In this document: in pieces, positions 52,043-59,597 of the stretch | Layout of the letters: the number at the start of each line of letters is the position of its first letter | Numbering within the stretch: position 1 is the first letter of the stretch | Assembly (NCBI RefSeq): GCF_001613005.1 | Contig: NZ_BDBN01000054.1 | Span: 1-64,000 of the forward strand | Direction: 5' to 3' | Source of the DNA: Nocardia nova NBRC 15556 | GTDB lineage: Bacteria; Actinomycetota; Actinomycetes; Mycobacteriales; Mycobacteriaceae | Length of the DNA stretch: 64,000 nucleotides | Notes under the pieces: generated by a model | Databases searched by the model: none | The model's input: the letters and a program-made list of their open reading frames with translations, nothing else | Told to the model about the DNA's origin: nothing | Program-made: the position numbers and the translations under genes

Positions 52043-52702
52043 TCAGCCGGTCACGCGCGGCCACGGGTAGAGCGCGAGGTGGATGAGCAGGATCGCCAGC
52101 AGTCCGAGCAGCAGCGCGGCGACGAACCCCGCGCGATGCTCGAGGTAGCCGATCGTGCGAAACAGGGTGGGAAACGGCACTTCCCGCGCGAAGAACATCG
52201 ACAGCACGCTCGGCAGGATCACCCACATCACCGCGATGGTTCCGTAGAGCACATAGGCGCCGGTGAAGGTCCCCGGATCGACCGCGCGGGCTCCCCCGGC
52301 GAAGGCGACCGCGGCGGCCAGCGCCGCGCAGGCCAGCACCAGATAGCCACCCATCCCCTCGGTGCGCACGGCATCGGGGTCGGGCGTGAGCCGGCCGTTG
52401 GCCGTGGTCTGCCGGCCCGCGACCGTGGCCGGTTGCTGGGGCGGCATCGCCAGCTGCGGTAGCGAGTAGTAGGCCAGCACCACGATCACGAAGACGACCA
52501 CGAGCCGCACCCACGAATGCCCGTCCTCGAGGTGGCCGATCGTCGCCGAAATCGTCGGCCAGTCGGCCAGATCGAAAACCGCGGCCAACTCCGGGACCGC
52601 GATGACGATGCCCGCGAGCCCCCACATCAAATATCCCCAGAACTCCGCCGAGCGCCCGGCGACCGTCGGCGCGCTCGGGGTTGCGGTAGTGACCTCCGTC
52701 AT
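52043..52702 (-). CDS. Five-segment integral membrane protein of unknown function
   Basis: 219 aa. A Thr/Ala/Pro-rich N-terminus (about 15 residues) is followed by hydrophobic segments near residues 22-43, 64-82, 118-137, 146-166 and 189-209. The loop between segments 2 and 3 (about 85-115) is hydrophilic. No catalytic motif is recognised. The ATG is preceded by AGGAG with a spacer of only one base, which is unusually short, so the start may be wrong. It is convergent with the tandem-TetR gene (4-bp gap) and lies 47 bp downstream of the NrtR-like gene on the same strand, so the two may be co-transcribed. Confidence 0.75.
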   Translation of the reverse strand: MTEVTTATPSAPTVAGRSAEFWGYLMWGLAGIVIAVPELAAVFDLADWPTISATIGHLEDGHSWVRLVVVFVIVVLAYYSLPQLAMPPQQPATVAGRQTTANGRLTPDPDAVRTEGMGGYLVLACAALAAAVAFAGGARAVDPGTFTGAYVLYGTIAVMWVILPSVLSMFFAREVPFPTLFRTIGYLEHRAGFVAALLLGLLAILLIHLALYPWPRVTG

Positions 52703-52749
52703 ACTCCTGGTGTACCACCGCGCGGGCACGCGGGGGCAACGACGGGGAA

Positions 52750-53469
52750 TCAGCTGGGCCGCAACATCGGCGGGTGCAGAACCTGCGCGGGCCCGGCGCG
52801 ATAGAGCTTGGCCGGACGACCGCCGTCGCGGGTGGTGGTGGCGCCGGTAGCCAGGACGAAACCCGGTGTGGTGGTGACCTTGCGGTGGAAATTGCGCGGA
52901 TCGATATCGGTGCCCCACATCACCTCGTAGACCCGGCGCAGTTCGGCCACCGTGAATTCGCGGGCGCAGAAGGCGGTGGCCAGCGGTGTGTATTCCAGTT
53001 TGGCGCGGGCCCGCTCGACACCGTCGGTGAGAATGCGGCGATGGTCGAAGGCGATGCGGCCGCGCTCGGCGAGCAGTTGCTCCACCGACCAGATGCCGGC
53101 CGCCGTGGCCTGCGAACCCGCTTGCGGCGCGGGCAGATTCGGCGCCAGCGCCAGATACGCGGTACTGATGACCCGGCCGCGCGGATCACGGCCGGGTTCA
53201 CCGTAGGTCGCCAGCTGCTCCAGATGCATGCGGTCGCCGCGAATTCCGGTCTCCTCGCGTAGCTCCCGTACCGCGGCCGCCGAGAGGCTTTCCTCGGGAC
53301 GGACGAACCCTCCCGGCAGCGCCCATCTTCCGCGATAGGGTGCGTAGAGGCGCTGGACCAGCAGCGCGCACAGCGTGTCGTTGGCAGTGTGGCGGGCGCC
53401 CAGGGTCAGAACCACCAAATCGACCGCGACCGCTGCATTGAGGCGAAAACCACTGCCCATGACGGGCAT
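52750..53469 (-). CDS. NrtR-like Nudix-domain transcriptional regulator
   Basis: 239 aa. The N-terminal Nudix domain carries the box GGFVRPEESLSAAAVRELRE followed by ETGI, with the Glu residues needed for hydrolase activity still present. The C-terminal ~75 residues (LEYTPLATAFCAREFTVAEL and RRVYEVMWGTDIDPRNFHRK) form the winged-helix typical of NrtR regulators, which sense ADP-ribose-type ligands and control NAD metabolism. Two candidate ATGs exist (53469 and 53460). Neither has a ribosome binding site, and a perfect palindrome ends four bases before the first, so the transcript may be leaderless. No NAD biosynthesis gene is adjacent; the regulated target may be the downstream membrane protein gene. 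Confidence 0.87.
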   Translation of the reverse strand: MPVMGSGFRLNAAVAVDLVVLTLGARHTANDTLCALLVQRLYAPYRGRWALPGGFVRPEESLSAAAVRELREETGIRGDRMHLEQLATYGEPGRDPRGRVISTAYLALAPNLPAPQAGSQATAAGIWSVEQLLAERGRIAFDHRRILTDGVERARAKLEYTPLATAFCAREFTVAELRRVYEVMWGTDIDPRNFHRKVTTTPGFVLATGATTTRDGGRPAKLYRAGPAQVLHPPMLRPS

Positions 53470-53473
53470 TGTA

Positions 53474-53490
53474 ATCGTCAGTCTGACGAT
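53474..53490. promoter_or_regulatory. Perfect 17-bp palindrome ATCGTCAG-T-CTGACGAT
   Basis: Two perfect 8-base arms around a single T, four bases upstream of the NrtR-like start codon. Form and position fit an autoregulatory operator. It is 21 bp past the stop of the unknown protein gene at 53512-53949, which is on the same strand. Confidence 0.65.
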
Positions 53491-53511
53491 AAAAACGCGG
53501 CGGTGAATTCC

Positions 53512-53949
53512 TCAGCTCGCGGCGACGAAAGTGAACGGGCCGAATTCCCCGACATGTCCGAGGATCCAGTCCCAATGTGAAACCGGGTCGACGACCACAC
53601 CGGCCTGCAGCAGTAACCGCCAGCCGAGCTCGTCGTGCTCCCAGACGTCACCGTCGGCGTCGACATAGAGCCCACGGGTGACCGGCTCCGGCTCCGTGAC
53701 GGAATTCTCGCCCGTGTGCGCGAAGGCGCCCAGCGTCCCCTCGTCCGGGCGGTCCGCATGAATTCCGCCGCCGACCAGGGCGTGATCGGCCAGTTGCGCG
53801 ACGGCGCGGGCCATGGCCACGAATTGGCCCGCCGGCACCGCGATCACCTCGTCGGTCCGCATGAACAGTTCTCCCGCCTGATCGTCGTCGTGAAAGAGGG
53901 CCACGATGTCCGGCACGGTGGGCCGGGGACGGATCCTGTTCTGACTCAT
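53512..53949 (-). CDS. Hypothetical protein, 145 aa
   Basis: I do not recognise this family. Visible features: a basic N-terminus (NRIRPRPTVPDIVALFHDDD), a middle helix with AGQFVAMARAVAQLADHALV, and a C-terminal half rich in Trp, Asp and Gly (GLYVDADGDVWEHDELGWRL, VSHWDWILGHVGEFGPF). There is no signal peptide or membrane segment. ATG 53949 has AGGAG six bases upstream, which decides the start; the open frame extends 56 codons further without codon bias. It precedes the NrtR-like gene but the operator between them suggests separate control. Confidence 0.7.
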   Translation of the reverse strand: MSQNRIRPRPTVPDIVALFHDDDQAGELFMRTDEVIAVPAGQFVAMARAVAQLADHALVGGGIHADRPDEGTLGAFAHTGENSVTEPEPVTRGLYVDADGDVWEHDELGWRLLLQAGVVVDPVSHWDWILGHVGEFGPFTFVAAS

Positions 53950-54474
53950 GATTTCTCCTGCCCTGCGCCACCGAATTCCGTTACCGCGTTCTGTGACGTT
54001 CGAACCATTCGAAACCTCCCCATCCATCAGGTTTGTGAGCGTCAGCCTCGTCCATCCCACTTCTGGTTCACTTCCGGTCGAATCGGGCGGCAAGCAATTG
54101 ACCGATATCGAGAGCAATTCCGAAGTTGCGATGAAATATACGAGCCGAGGATGGTCATCCGACCGCGAAACAGCGGTTCGCCGACAAAGTCACAATTGCA
54201 TTACAAGCCGCTCACCTCGCCACTCAGTATCGAACCACGTGTGGCACAACCTGGAACAGCCGGAACGTGATGCACAACACACGGACGCCGGAAGTACCAC
54301 ACGGAATGGATATAACGATTTGGCAACCATGAAGCTAACGACAGACAGCGCCGAAAATTTAGAGTAGAGATTCTGATTTAAATCAGATGCCCAGCGTAAT
54401 GGCCGTCCGTCGGCTGCTGAACGGGACGGGCCATGGGGAAGGTGTCCGGATGTCACGGTTGCAGGGGGCATGGC
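53950..54474. other. 525-bp A+T-richer intergenic region upstream of the BTAD regulator
   Basis: Divergent gap between the 145-aa gene and the BTAD regulator. It is visibly poorer in G+C than the rest of the window (for example 54106-54140 and 54290-54390). Open frames here are broken or lack codon bias. It holds the palindrome at 54372-54387. The length suggests a complex promoter, in keeping with a large regulator gene. Confidence 0.55.
54372..54387. promoter_or_regulatory. Perfect 16-bp palindrome TCTGATTTAAATCAGA
   Basis: Self-complementary over all 16 bases, about 88 bp upstream of the BTAD regulator start. It shares TCTGATT-N2-AATC with the site upstream of NRPS1. A common regulator, possibly the BTAD protein itself, is the simplest reading. 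Confidence 0.5.
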
Positions 54475-57400
54475 ATGGCTGATCGGCGCATCCATGTCCT
54501 CGGGCCGATGCACATCGCACTCGACGGAACACCCATCCGCCTCGCGGGCCGGCTCACCCGAGCCCTCCTGGCGCGCTTGGTGATCGCGCAGGGCCGCGCC
54601 GTGTCGACCGATCGGCTGGTCGACGAGTTGTGGGACGGGGAACCCCCACCCAAGGCGACGTCGGTGCTGCAGGTGCACATCCACAACCTGCGGCGGGTGT
54701 TCGAACCCGAACGTCCCGCCCGCGCGCCGGCGACGGTGGTGGTGTCGGAGGGACTCGGCTACGCGCTGCGGTTGCGCGACACCGAAGTCGACGCCTGGCA
54801 GTTCGAATCGCTCCTGCACGAATATCTGCAGGTGAGCAGCGGCGCCCATGCCCCCGAGGCAGCCACCCGCACCCGCATGCTGGATATCGCGCTGGCCTGC
54901 TGGAACGGACGCGCGCTGGAGAGTTTCGCCGATTGCGGCTGGGCGGCGGCCGAGGCGGCGCGGCTGACCGATCTGTATCTGACCGCCGGTGAATTGCGCG
55001 CACAGGCCGCGCTGGAACTCGGCCGCACCACCGAGGTGATCAGCGGCCTGCGGCGCACCGTCGAGGACCGGCCCGACCGCGAGGAGAGCGTGCGGCTGCT
55101 CGCCCTCGCGCAATATCGGCTGGGACAGCAGACCGAAGCGCTGGCGACGCTGCGGCGCACGGCGGAATTCCTCACCCGGGAAATGGGACTGGATCCGGGG
55201 CGTCGCATCCAGGAATTGGAGACCGCGATCCTCAACCAGGCGGTTCCGGTGCTCGAGTCCACCCTGCCGACCGCGCCCATCGCGGTGCGCGCCGACCTCG
55301 TGCGCGACATCGAGCGATCGCCCGAGCCGAATGAGCGGGCCGACAGCGCGACCGCACTCGGATACCCGGTGCAGCGCAAGGTCGTTCTGGAGGCGGCGTG
55401 CGAGGCGATCGAACACGGCGCCCGGGTGGTGTGGATCTGCGGCGGCGCGGGATTCGGCAAATCGGCGCTGGCCGAGGCGGTCGCCACCGAACTGCGCCGC
55501 CGCGACTGGGTGGTCGCGCCCGGACGCTGCCCGGAAGTGGACGGGGCGCCGCAAGCGTGGGTCTGGGCCGAGGTCGCCGCGAGGTTCGGCGCCGATCTGA
55601 CCTCGCGGCCGGTTCTCGGTGGGGCGTTCGAGATCTCCCGGGTGATCGCCGACCGCTGCCGCAAGGCCGTCGCCGACGGCCCGGTCGCCCTGGTGCTCGA
55701 GGATCTGCACCGCGCCGACGAGGCCACCCTGCAGATCCTGCGCCAGGCCGTGGCCTGGCTGCACGACCAGCCGCTGCTGATCATCGCCACACTGCGCGAG
55801 GTGGAGGCGCCGCCGGCGGTGCGGGCCGCCGTGGCCGCTCTCGCCGATCCGACCGCCGCGCATATCGAGCTCACCGGTGTCGATCTGGACGGGACGTGTG
55901 CCATCGCACGGGCCGCCGGACTCTCCGGTCTGGATACCGATCTGCTCGCGCTGTTGCACGAACGCACCGGCGGTAACCCGCTGTTCCTGCGTGAGCTCAC
56001 CGCCGCGATGGCCGTCGGTGGCGATGTCCACGATCTGCCGCCGAGTGTGCGAGGGGTGATCGAACTGCAACTGGCGCGGATGCCGGATGCGGTCCGCGAG
56101 GTGCTCGAGTACGCCGCCGTCTGCGGGGAGCGGGTGGAACCGGCGACGCTGGTGGCGCTGACCGAACGGACCGAGGACGAGATCATCGGACTCGTCGGCA
56201 CCGCCGAACTGGCGCGGCTGGTGATCATCGATCCCGCGGGGCGAATCATGTTCGCGCACGCGCTGATCCGCGACACGGTCTACGCCGGGATTCCGCAGCT
56301 GCGACGGACGCGGATGCATCAGGGGGTGCTCACCCTGCTGGGCGGCTGCCGGCCCGACGACGTCCGTGCGGTCGAGGTGCTGGCCCATCACGCGGTGCGG
56401 GCGGCCACCGCGAGTACCGCCGATTCGGCGGTCGACTACATCACGACGGCGGCACGACACTGTGTCGAGCGCGGTATGCGCGCGGACGCGGCACCGCTGT
56501 GGCGCACGGTGATCGAATTGCGGCGGCTGGCCGGGCACGAGGATCCCGACGCCTCGCCTGCGGATCGGGTCGCCTGCGTGGACGCCTACTGCGAACTGGT
56601 CACCGCCTCCGCGTACGCGGGGCGCATCGCCGCGGCCCGCGACGCCCGGGAGCAGGCGCTGCGGCTGGCCACCGAATTGGGCGACGGGGAGTTGGTGGTG
56701 CGCGCGCTGACCAGTTGGCGCGCCCCGGTGGTGTGGGCGATGCGGGACTGGAGATGGTCGAATCCGCGGCTACGGCGGGCACTCGCCGTCGCCTCCGCCC
56801 GCGACCAGCCGGTGGCCACCCAGGTTCGTCTGCTCACCACCGCCGTCTTCGAATCGAGCCCGGCCGCGCACCGGCTCGCCCACACCCGTGCCCACGCGGC
56901 GCTCAAACTGGCCCGCAGTACCGGCGACGCCGAATTGCAGTGCCTGGCACTGAACGCGCTGACTCATCTGGTGCTCGACGGCCATTCGGGCGACGACCTG
57001 GGACACCGGGCCGCCGAGCTGGAGCGTCTCGCCACGTCGGCCGATCTGCCCCAATACCGCGCTCTCGCACACTATCTGCGCTTCCGCACCGCTTGCCAGA
57101 ACGTCGACCTGGCCGAGGCGGGACGCCAAGCGGCCCTCGCCCTGGACTTCGCGGGCACGGCACAGGTGCGGCCGTTGGCGACCATCCTCGGATACTTCCG
57201 CGCGGCCACCGAGATCCTGCGCGGCGATATCGGCCGGGCGGCGCACTATTTCGACGAATGCAGCTCGGCGGGAAAGGATTCCGGCTTCCCCGAGGGCGAC
57301 GAGGCAGCCCTGATCGCGCTGCTGCCCCTCGGCTGGGCGCGCCGCGATCTGTCGCCCGCAGTGGACTGCCTCGCCGAAATCGAGGCCGCCCTCCCCGGGA

Positions 57401-57774
57401 TGCTCACCCAGATCTACATCGTCGCGCTCCTCGACGCCGGCGAGCGCGCCGAAGCCGCCGCGCTCTTCCACCACGGCCCCGAGGTCGACGAGCACTTCTA
57501 TCCGGTCATGATGCGGGCCCACCGGGCCCGCGCGGCGATCGCCCTCGGTTCCACCGCCGACTGCGCCGAACTCTATCGCCGGCTCCTGCCCGCCGCCGGG
57601 ACCGTCGCCGGCCTCGAAACCGGTTTCACCCCATTGGATCCGGTGGACGAAATCCTCGCCGAACTGGCGACCGCGTGCGGCGACGGGGTCACCGCGGCCA
57701 AGCACCGGGCCGCCGCCACGCGGCTGCGCGAACGGATTCGCAAGCAGCTCGCCAAGAACAGCGGTCTGTTGTGA
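54475..57774 (+). CDS. BTAD/SARP-type transcriptional activator with AAA ATPase (AfsR-like)
   Basis: 1099 aa. Order: OmpR-like winged helix (1-95; IHVLGPMHIALDGTPIRLAG, DRLVDELWDGEPP, VLQVHIHNLRRVFEP), BTAD helical domain (about 100-250; ALACWNGRALESFADCGWAA, QYRLGQQTEALATLRR), then an AAA/STAND ATPase with Walker A GGAGFGKS (from residue 323) and Walker B VALVLEDLHRAD (about 404), and a long TPR-like helical C-terminus. No LuxR helix-turn-helix closes the protein. Large SARPs of this design activate secondary-metabolite clusters. ATG 54475 is chosen (AGGGGG seven bases upstream); an ATG 42 bases earlier is an alternative. It is the only pathway-type regulator in the window and lies 1.2 kb from mbtH. 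Confidence 0.9.
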   Translation: MADRRIHVLGPMHIALDGTPIRLAGRLTRALLARLVIAQGRAVSTDRLVDELWDGEPPPKATSVLQVHIHNLRRVFEPERPARAPATVVVSEGLGYALRLRDTEVDAWQFESLLHEYLQVSSGAHAPEAATRTRMLDIALACWNGRALESFADCGWAAAEAARLTDLYLTAGELRAQAALELGRTTEVISGLRRTVEDRPDREESVRLLALAQYRLGQQTEALATLRRTAEFLTREMGLDPGRRIQELETAILNQAVPVLESTLPTAPIAVRADLVRDIERSPEPNERADSATALGYPVQRKVVLEAACEAIEHGARVVWICGGAGFGKSALAEAVATELRRRDWVVAPGRCPEVDGAPQAWVWAEVAARFGADLTSRPVLGGAFEISRVIADRCRKAVADGPVALVLEDLHRADEATLQILRQAVAWLHDQPLLIIATLREVEAPPAVRAAVAALADPTAAHIELTGVDLDGTCAIARAAGLSGLDTDLLALLHERTGGNPLFLRELTAAMAVGGDVHDLPPSVRGVIELQLARMPDAVREVLEYAAVCGERVEPATLVALTERTEDEIIGLVGTAELARLVIIDPAGRIMFAHALIRDTVYAGIPQLRRTRMHQGVLTLLGGCRPDDVRAVEVLAHHAVRAATASTADSAVDYITTAARHCVERGMRADAAPLWRTVIELRRLAGHEDPDASPADRVACVDAYCELVTASAYAGRIAAARDAREQALRLATELGDGELVVRALTSWRAPVVWAMRDWRWSNPRLRRALAVASARDQPVATQVRLLTTAVFESSPAAHRLAHTRAHAALKLARSTGDAELQCLALNALTHLVLDGHSGDDLGHRAAELERLATSADLPQYRALAHYLRFRTACQNVDLAEAGRQAALALDFAGTAQVRPLATILGYFRAATEILRGDIGRAAHYFDECSSAGKDSGFPEGDEAALIALLPLGWARRDLSPAVDCLAEIEAALPGMLTQIYIVALLDAGERAEAAALFHHGPEVDEHFYPVMMRAHRARAAIALGSTADCAELYRRLLPAAGTVAGLETGFTPLDPVDEILAELATACGDGVTAAKHRAAATRLRERIRKQLAKNSGLL

Positions 57775-57775
57775 A

Positions 57776-58180
57776 TCACCCTGCGGCATAACCGCTTTCG
57801 TGCGCTTCCGGCGGGGCGACGGCGTCTCCCGCGCGCCGCTCCCGTTTTCCGCGGGCGATCTCGGTGGCGAGGGCGTCGAGGGGATTCGCCAGCCGATGCA
57901 GCGGGTCGAGCAAGGTGGTCAGCCAGGTTCTGGCGATCTCCACGCCGTCCGCGTCGAGGCGGTAGTACCGCCGGGTGCCCTCGGCGCGGACGGTGACCAA
58001 TCCGGTGTCGCGCAATATCTTCAGGTGCTGCGACACCGCGGGCTGGGAGATCGTCGTGGTGGCGCGGACCGCCTCGACCAGCGCGCCGGCGGAGTGCTCG
58101 CCGGCGGCCAGCAGTTCGAGAATGTGACGGCGCACAGGGTCGCCCAGCGCATCGAAGATGCGGGCGGGTGGGACGGTCAT
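57776..58180 (-). CDS. ArsR-family repressor
   Basis: 134 aa. Winged helix of ArsR type: IFDALGDPVRRHILELLAAG, then QPAVSQHLKILRDTGLV as recognition helix and RRYYRLDADGVE as the wing. No metal-binding Cys cluster is present, so it belongs to the metal-independent group that is often paired with AHSA1/SRPBCC genes. Its ATG overlaps the stop of the upstream SRPBCC gene by four bases. The gene ends two bases from the BTAD regulator stop (convergent). It probably binds the palindrome at 58851-58868 and represses its own operon. Confidence 0.92.
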   Translation of the reverse strand: MTVPPARIFDALGDPVRRHILELLAAGEHSAGALVEAVRATTTISQPAVSQHLKILRDTGLVTVRAEGTRRYYRLDADGVEIARTWLTTLLDPLHRLANPLDALATEIARGKRERRAGDAVAPPEAHESGYAAG

Positions 58181-58836
58181 CGAGCTTCCGGGGTGTCCTC
58201 TGGTTCGGTGGTGTAGAAGGCGAAGGTCTGTTCGGCGGCGGTCCGGGCCGCGGCAGGGTCGTCGCCGTCGGCGATCGCGGCCTCACCCCACGCAGTGGCG
58301 GCGGTGCGGACGAATGTACGGCCTTCCGCGGTGGTGTGCAGCGTGAGCGCCACGGTCTGATCCACCGGCTCACCGCTGTCCACATGCATCCCCAGGCCCA
58401 GCAGGGCGAGGTCCCAGCCCACCCCGACCGCACCGGGCCCGAACTGCGTCCACATGGCCGGATCGATCGGCGCCTCATGCTCGAGCTTCAGTTCGGTACC
58501 GTCGTCGGCGGGGCCGAGGGTGACCTCCAGCCAGGAGATCTGCGGGCCCATCTCCCAGGTGACGGCGAAATGCTTCGGCGCGTCACAGCGTTCGACCACG
58601 CCGTTGGCGTTGCCCTCGAGCTGATAGCGGCCGCCGACCTCCAGCGAGCCGCTGATCGGCAGGAACCAGCGCGGAATGCGTTCGGCGTTGGTCAGCGCGT
58701 CCCACAGATCGGCCTGATCGGTGGGATAGCTGCGGCGGGCGACCGCGATCCTGGTGGTGGCGCCGTCGCGAGAGCCGGTGCGGACCTCGCGCGTGACCAG
58801 ACCCGCGAGGGCGGCGGGATCGGAGAGCAAGGGCAT
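58177..58836 (-). CDS. AHSA1/SRPBCC-domain protein paired with ArsR
   Basis: 219 aa with the AHSA1-type START fold: VARRSYPTDQADLWDALTNA, ERIPRWFLPISGSLEVGGRY, HFAVTWEMGPQISWLEVTL, and the C-terminal GPGAVGVGWDLALLGLGMHV. Pairing with a metal-free ArsR regulator is common for this family, but its substrate is not known. ATG 58836 is fixed by a strong AGGAGG site six bases upstream; a nearer ATG at 58841 is out of frame. It is first gene of a two-gene autoregulated operon. Confidence 0.87.
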   Translation of the reverse strand: MPLLSDPAALAGLVTREVRTGSRDGATTRIAVARRSYPTDQADLWDALTNAERIPRWFLPISGSLEVGGRYQLEGNANGVVERCDAPKHFAVTWEMGPQISWLEVTLGPADDGTELKLEHEAPIDPAMWTQFGPGAVGVGWDLALLGLGMHVDSGEPVDQTVALTLHTTAEGRTFVRTAATAWGEAAIADGDDPAAARTAAEQTFAFYTTEPEDTPEAR

Positions 58837-58850
58837 GACATACCTCCTTC

Positions 58851-58868
58851 TATAAGTTGCAACTTATA
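58851..58868. promoter_or_regulatory. Perfect 18-bp palindrome TATAAGTTGCAACTTATA
   Basis: Self-complementary over 18 bases, starting eight bases upstream of the AGGAGG core of the AHSA1 gene. This is a textbook position for an ArsR operator controlling the AHSA1-ArsR operon. Confidence 0.75.
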
Positions 58869-58962
58869 TTAGCAGGCGGGCCGCGCCGATGCGAGGAGAA
58901 CGTGAACGCCGCGACGTGCCGGTGCAGGGGAGGTTCGGATGGCACGCCGCGGCGCGACGCAT

Positions 58963-59181
58963 TCAGTTGGCTTGTAGGCGCATGGCCTCGATCAGCGACT
59001 TCGGGCGCATATCGGTCCAATGCGATTCGACATAGTCGAGGCAGAGCTGACGCAGACAAGGGCCGTGAGCGATCGTCCATCCGCTCGGCACGGCCGCGAA
59101 CACCGGCCACAACGAGTGCTCGCCTTCATCGTTGGTCAGGACGTAGAACTCGGCGTCGTCATCGTCGAATGGGTTGCTCAT
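58963..59181 (-). CDS. mbtH: MbtH-like protein
   Basis: 72-aa chaperone-like partner that binds NRPS adenylation domains and is often needed for their folding and activity. The family signature is complete: NPFDDDDAEFYVLTNDEGEH, SLWPVFAAVPSGW, and LDYVESHWTDMRPKSL, with the conserved Trp residues. ATG 59181 is used because it begins the conserved MSNPF; the frame extends 16 codons upstream without family similarity. It is last in the NRPS2 operon, after two tiny peptide genes, and may serve both NRPS2 and NRPS1. Confidence 0.95.
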   Translation of the reverse strand: MSNPFDDDDAEFYVLTNDEGEHSLWPVFAAVPSGWTIAHGPCLRQLCLDYVESHWTDMRPKSLIEAMRLQAN

Positions 59182-59277
59182 TCGATTACCTTTCGTGCGG
59201 AACTGTGTCCGGCGCGGTGACTCCACCACCGCACCGGGTGATGGTGCGGGCCCGCGATGTCCGGGCCCGCACCGCGA

Positions 59278-59373
59278 TCAAGCGCCCGGTGTCACCGACA
59301 CCGCCGATCCGGTGGAGAGCAGGTTCGCGAGGGCGGTGAAGATGCTGCCGAGGCCGGAGCTTCCGGTATCCAT
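59278..59373 (-). CDS. Small peptide 2 (31 aa), paralogue of small peptide 1
   Basis: Short frame between NRPS2 and mbtH with its own ribosome binding site (AAAGGA ten bases before the ATG). The peptide starts MDTGSSGLG and continues SIFTALANLLSTGS, then AVSVTPGA. The middle could form an amphipathic or hydrophobic helix; there is no signal peptide cleavage site and no charged residue after Asp2. Over 20 residues it aligns without gaps to peptide 1, with I, T, L, S, G, S, T, P identical at the same spacing. Such conservation between two adjacent frames is strong evidence that both are translated genes. Function unknown. Confidence 0.65.
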   Translation of the reverse strand: MDTGSSGLGSIFTALANLLSTGSAVSVTPGA

Positions 59374-59399
59374 CAGTCGATAATCCTTTCCGGGGCGAT

Positions 59400-59486
59400 T
59401 TACTTCGGGGTGTAGGCGAGGCTGGAACCGGAGCTGAGGAAGCTCAGGATCTGGGTGAGGATCGCGGTGTAGTCGGTGCCTGTCAT
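59400..59486 (-). CDS. Small peptide 1 (28 aa), paralogue of small peptide 2
   Basis: First frame after the NRPS2 thioesterase, 111 bases past its stop and 26 bases before peptide 2. AAGGA lies seven bases before the ATG. The peptide starts MTGTDYT and continues AILTQILSFLSSGS, then SLAYTPK. It contains one acidic and one basic residue and is otherwise hydrophobic or Ser/Thr. It shares the pattern I-x-T-x(5)-L-S-x-G-S-x(4)-T-P with peptide 2. Small unprocessed helical peptides of this general kind include corynebacterial PorA/PorH pore peptides, but I see no sequence match, so this is only a comparison. Confidence 0.65.
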   Translation of the reverse strand: MTGTDYTAILTQILSFLSSGSSLAYTPK

Positions 59487-59597
59487 ACTTTCTTCCTTCT
59501 TCCCTTCACGGTCGCGAACCGCGAACGCCGGACCGGCGCCCGAGGGCCGCACGGAACTTGATCGGTTCCGGGCTGATGAGGCGAAAAGCGATGCGGA

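Noticed and set aside
54190-56538. Minus-strand 782-codon frame opposite the BTAD regulator
   Set aside because: Antisense to a clearly recognisable regulator and with the same His/Arg-rich composition as other antisense frames.
59487-59597. Possible hairpins between the NRPS2 stop and the first small peptide gene
   Set aside because: Stems are 4-5 bp (for example GGAAC-N7-GTTCC) without a T-run; not convincing as a terminator or attenuator, and short gaps suggest a continuous transcript.
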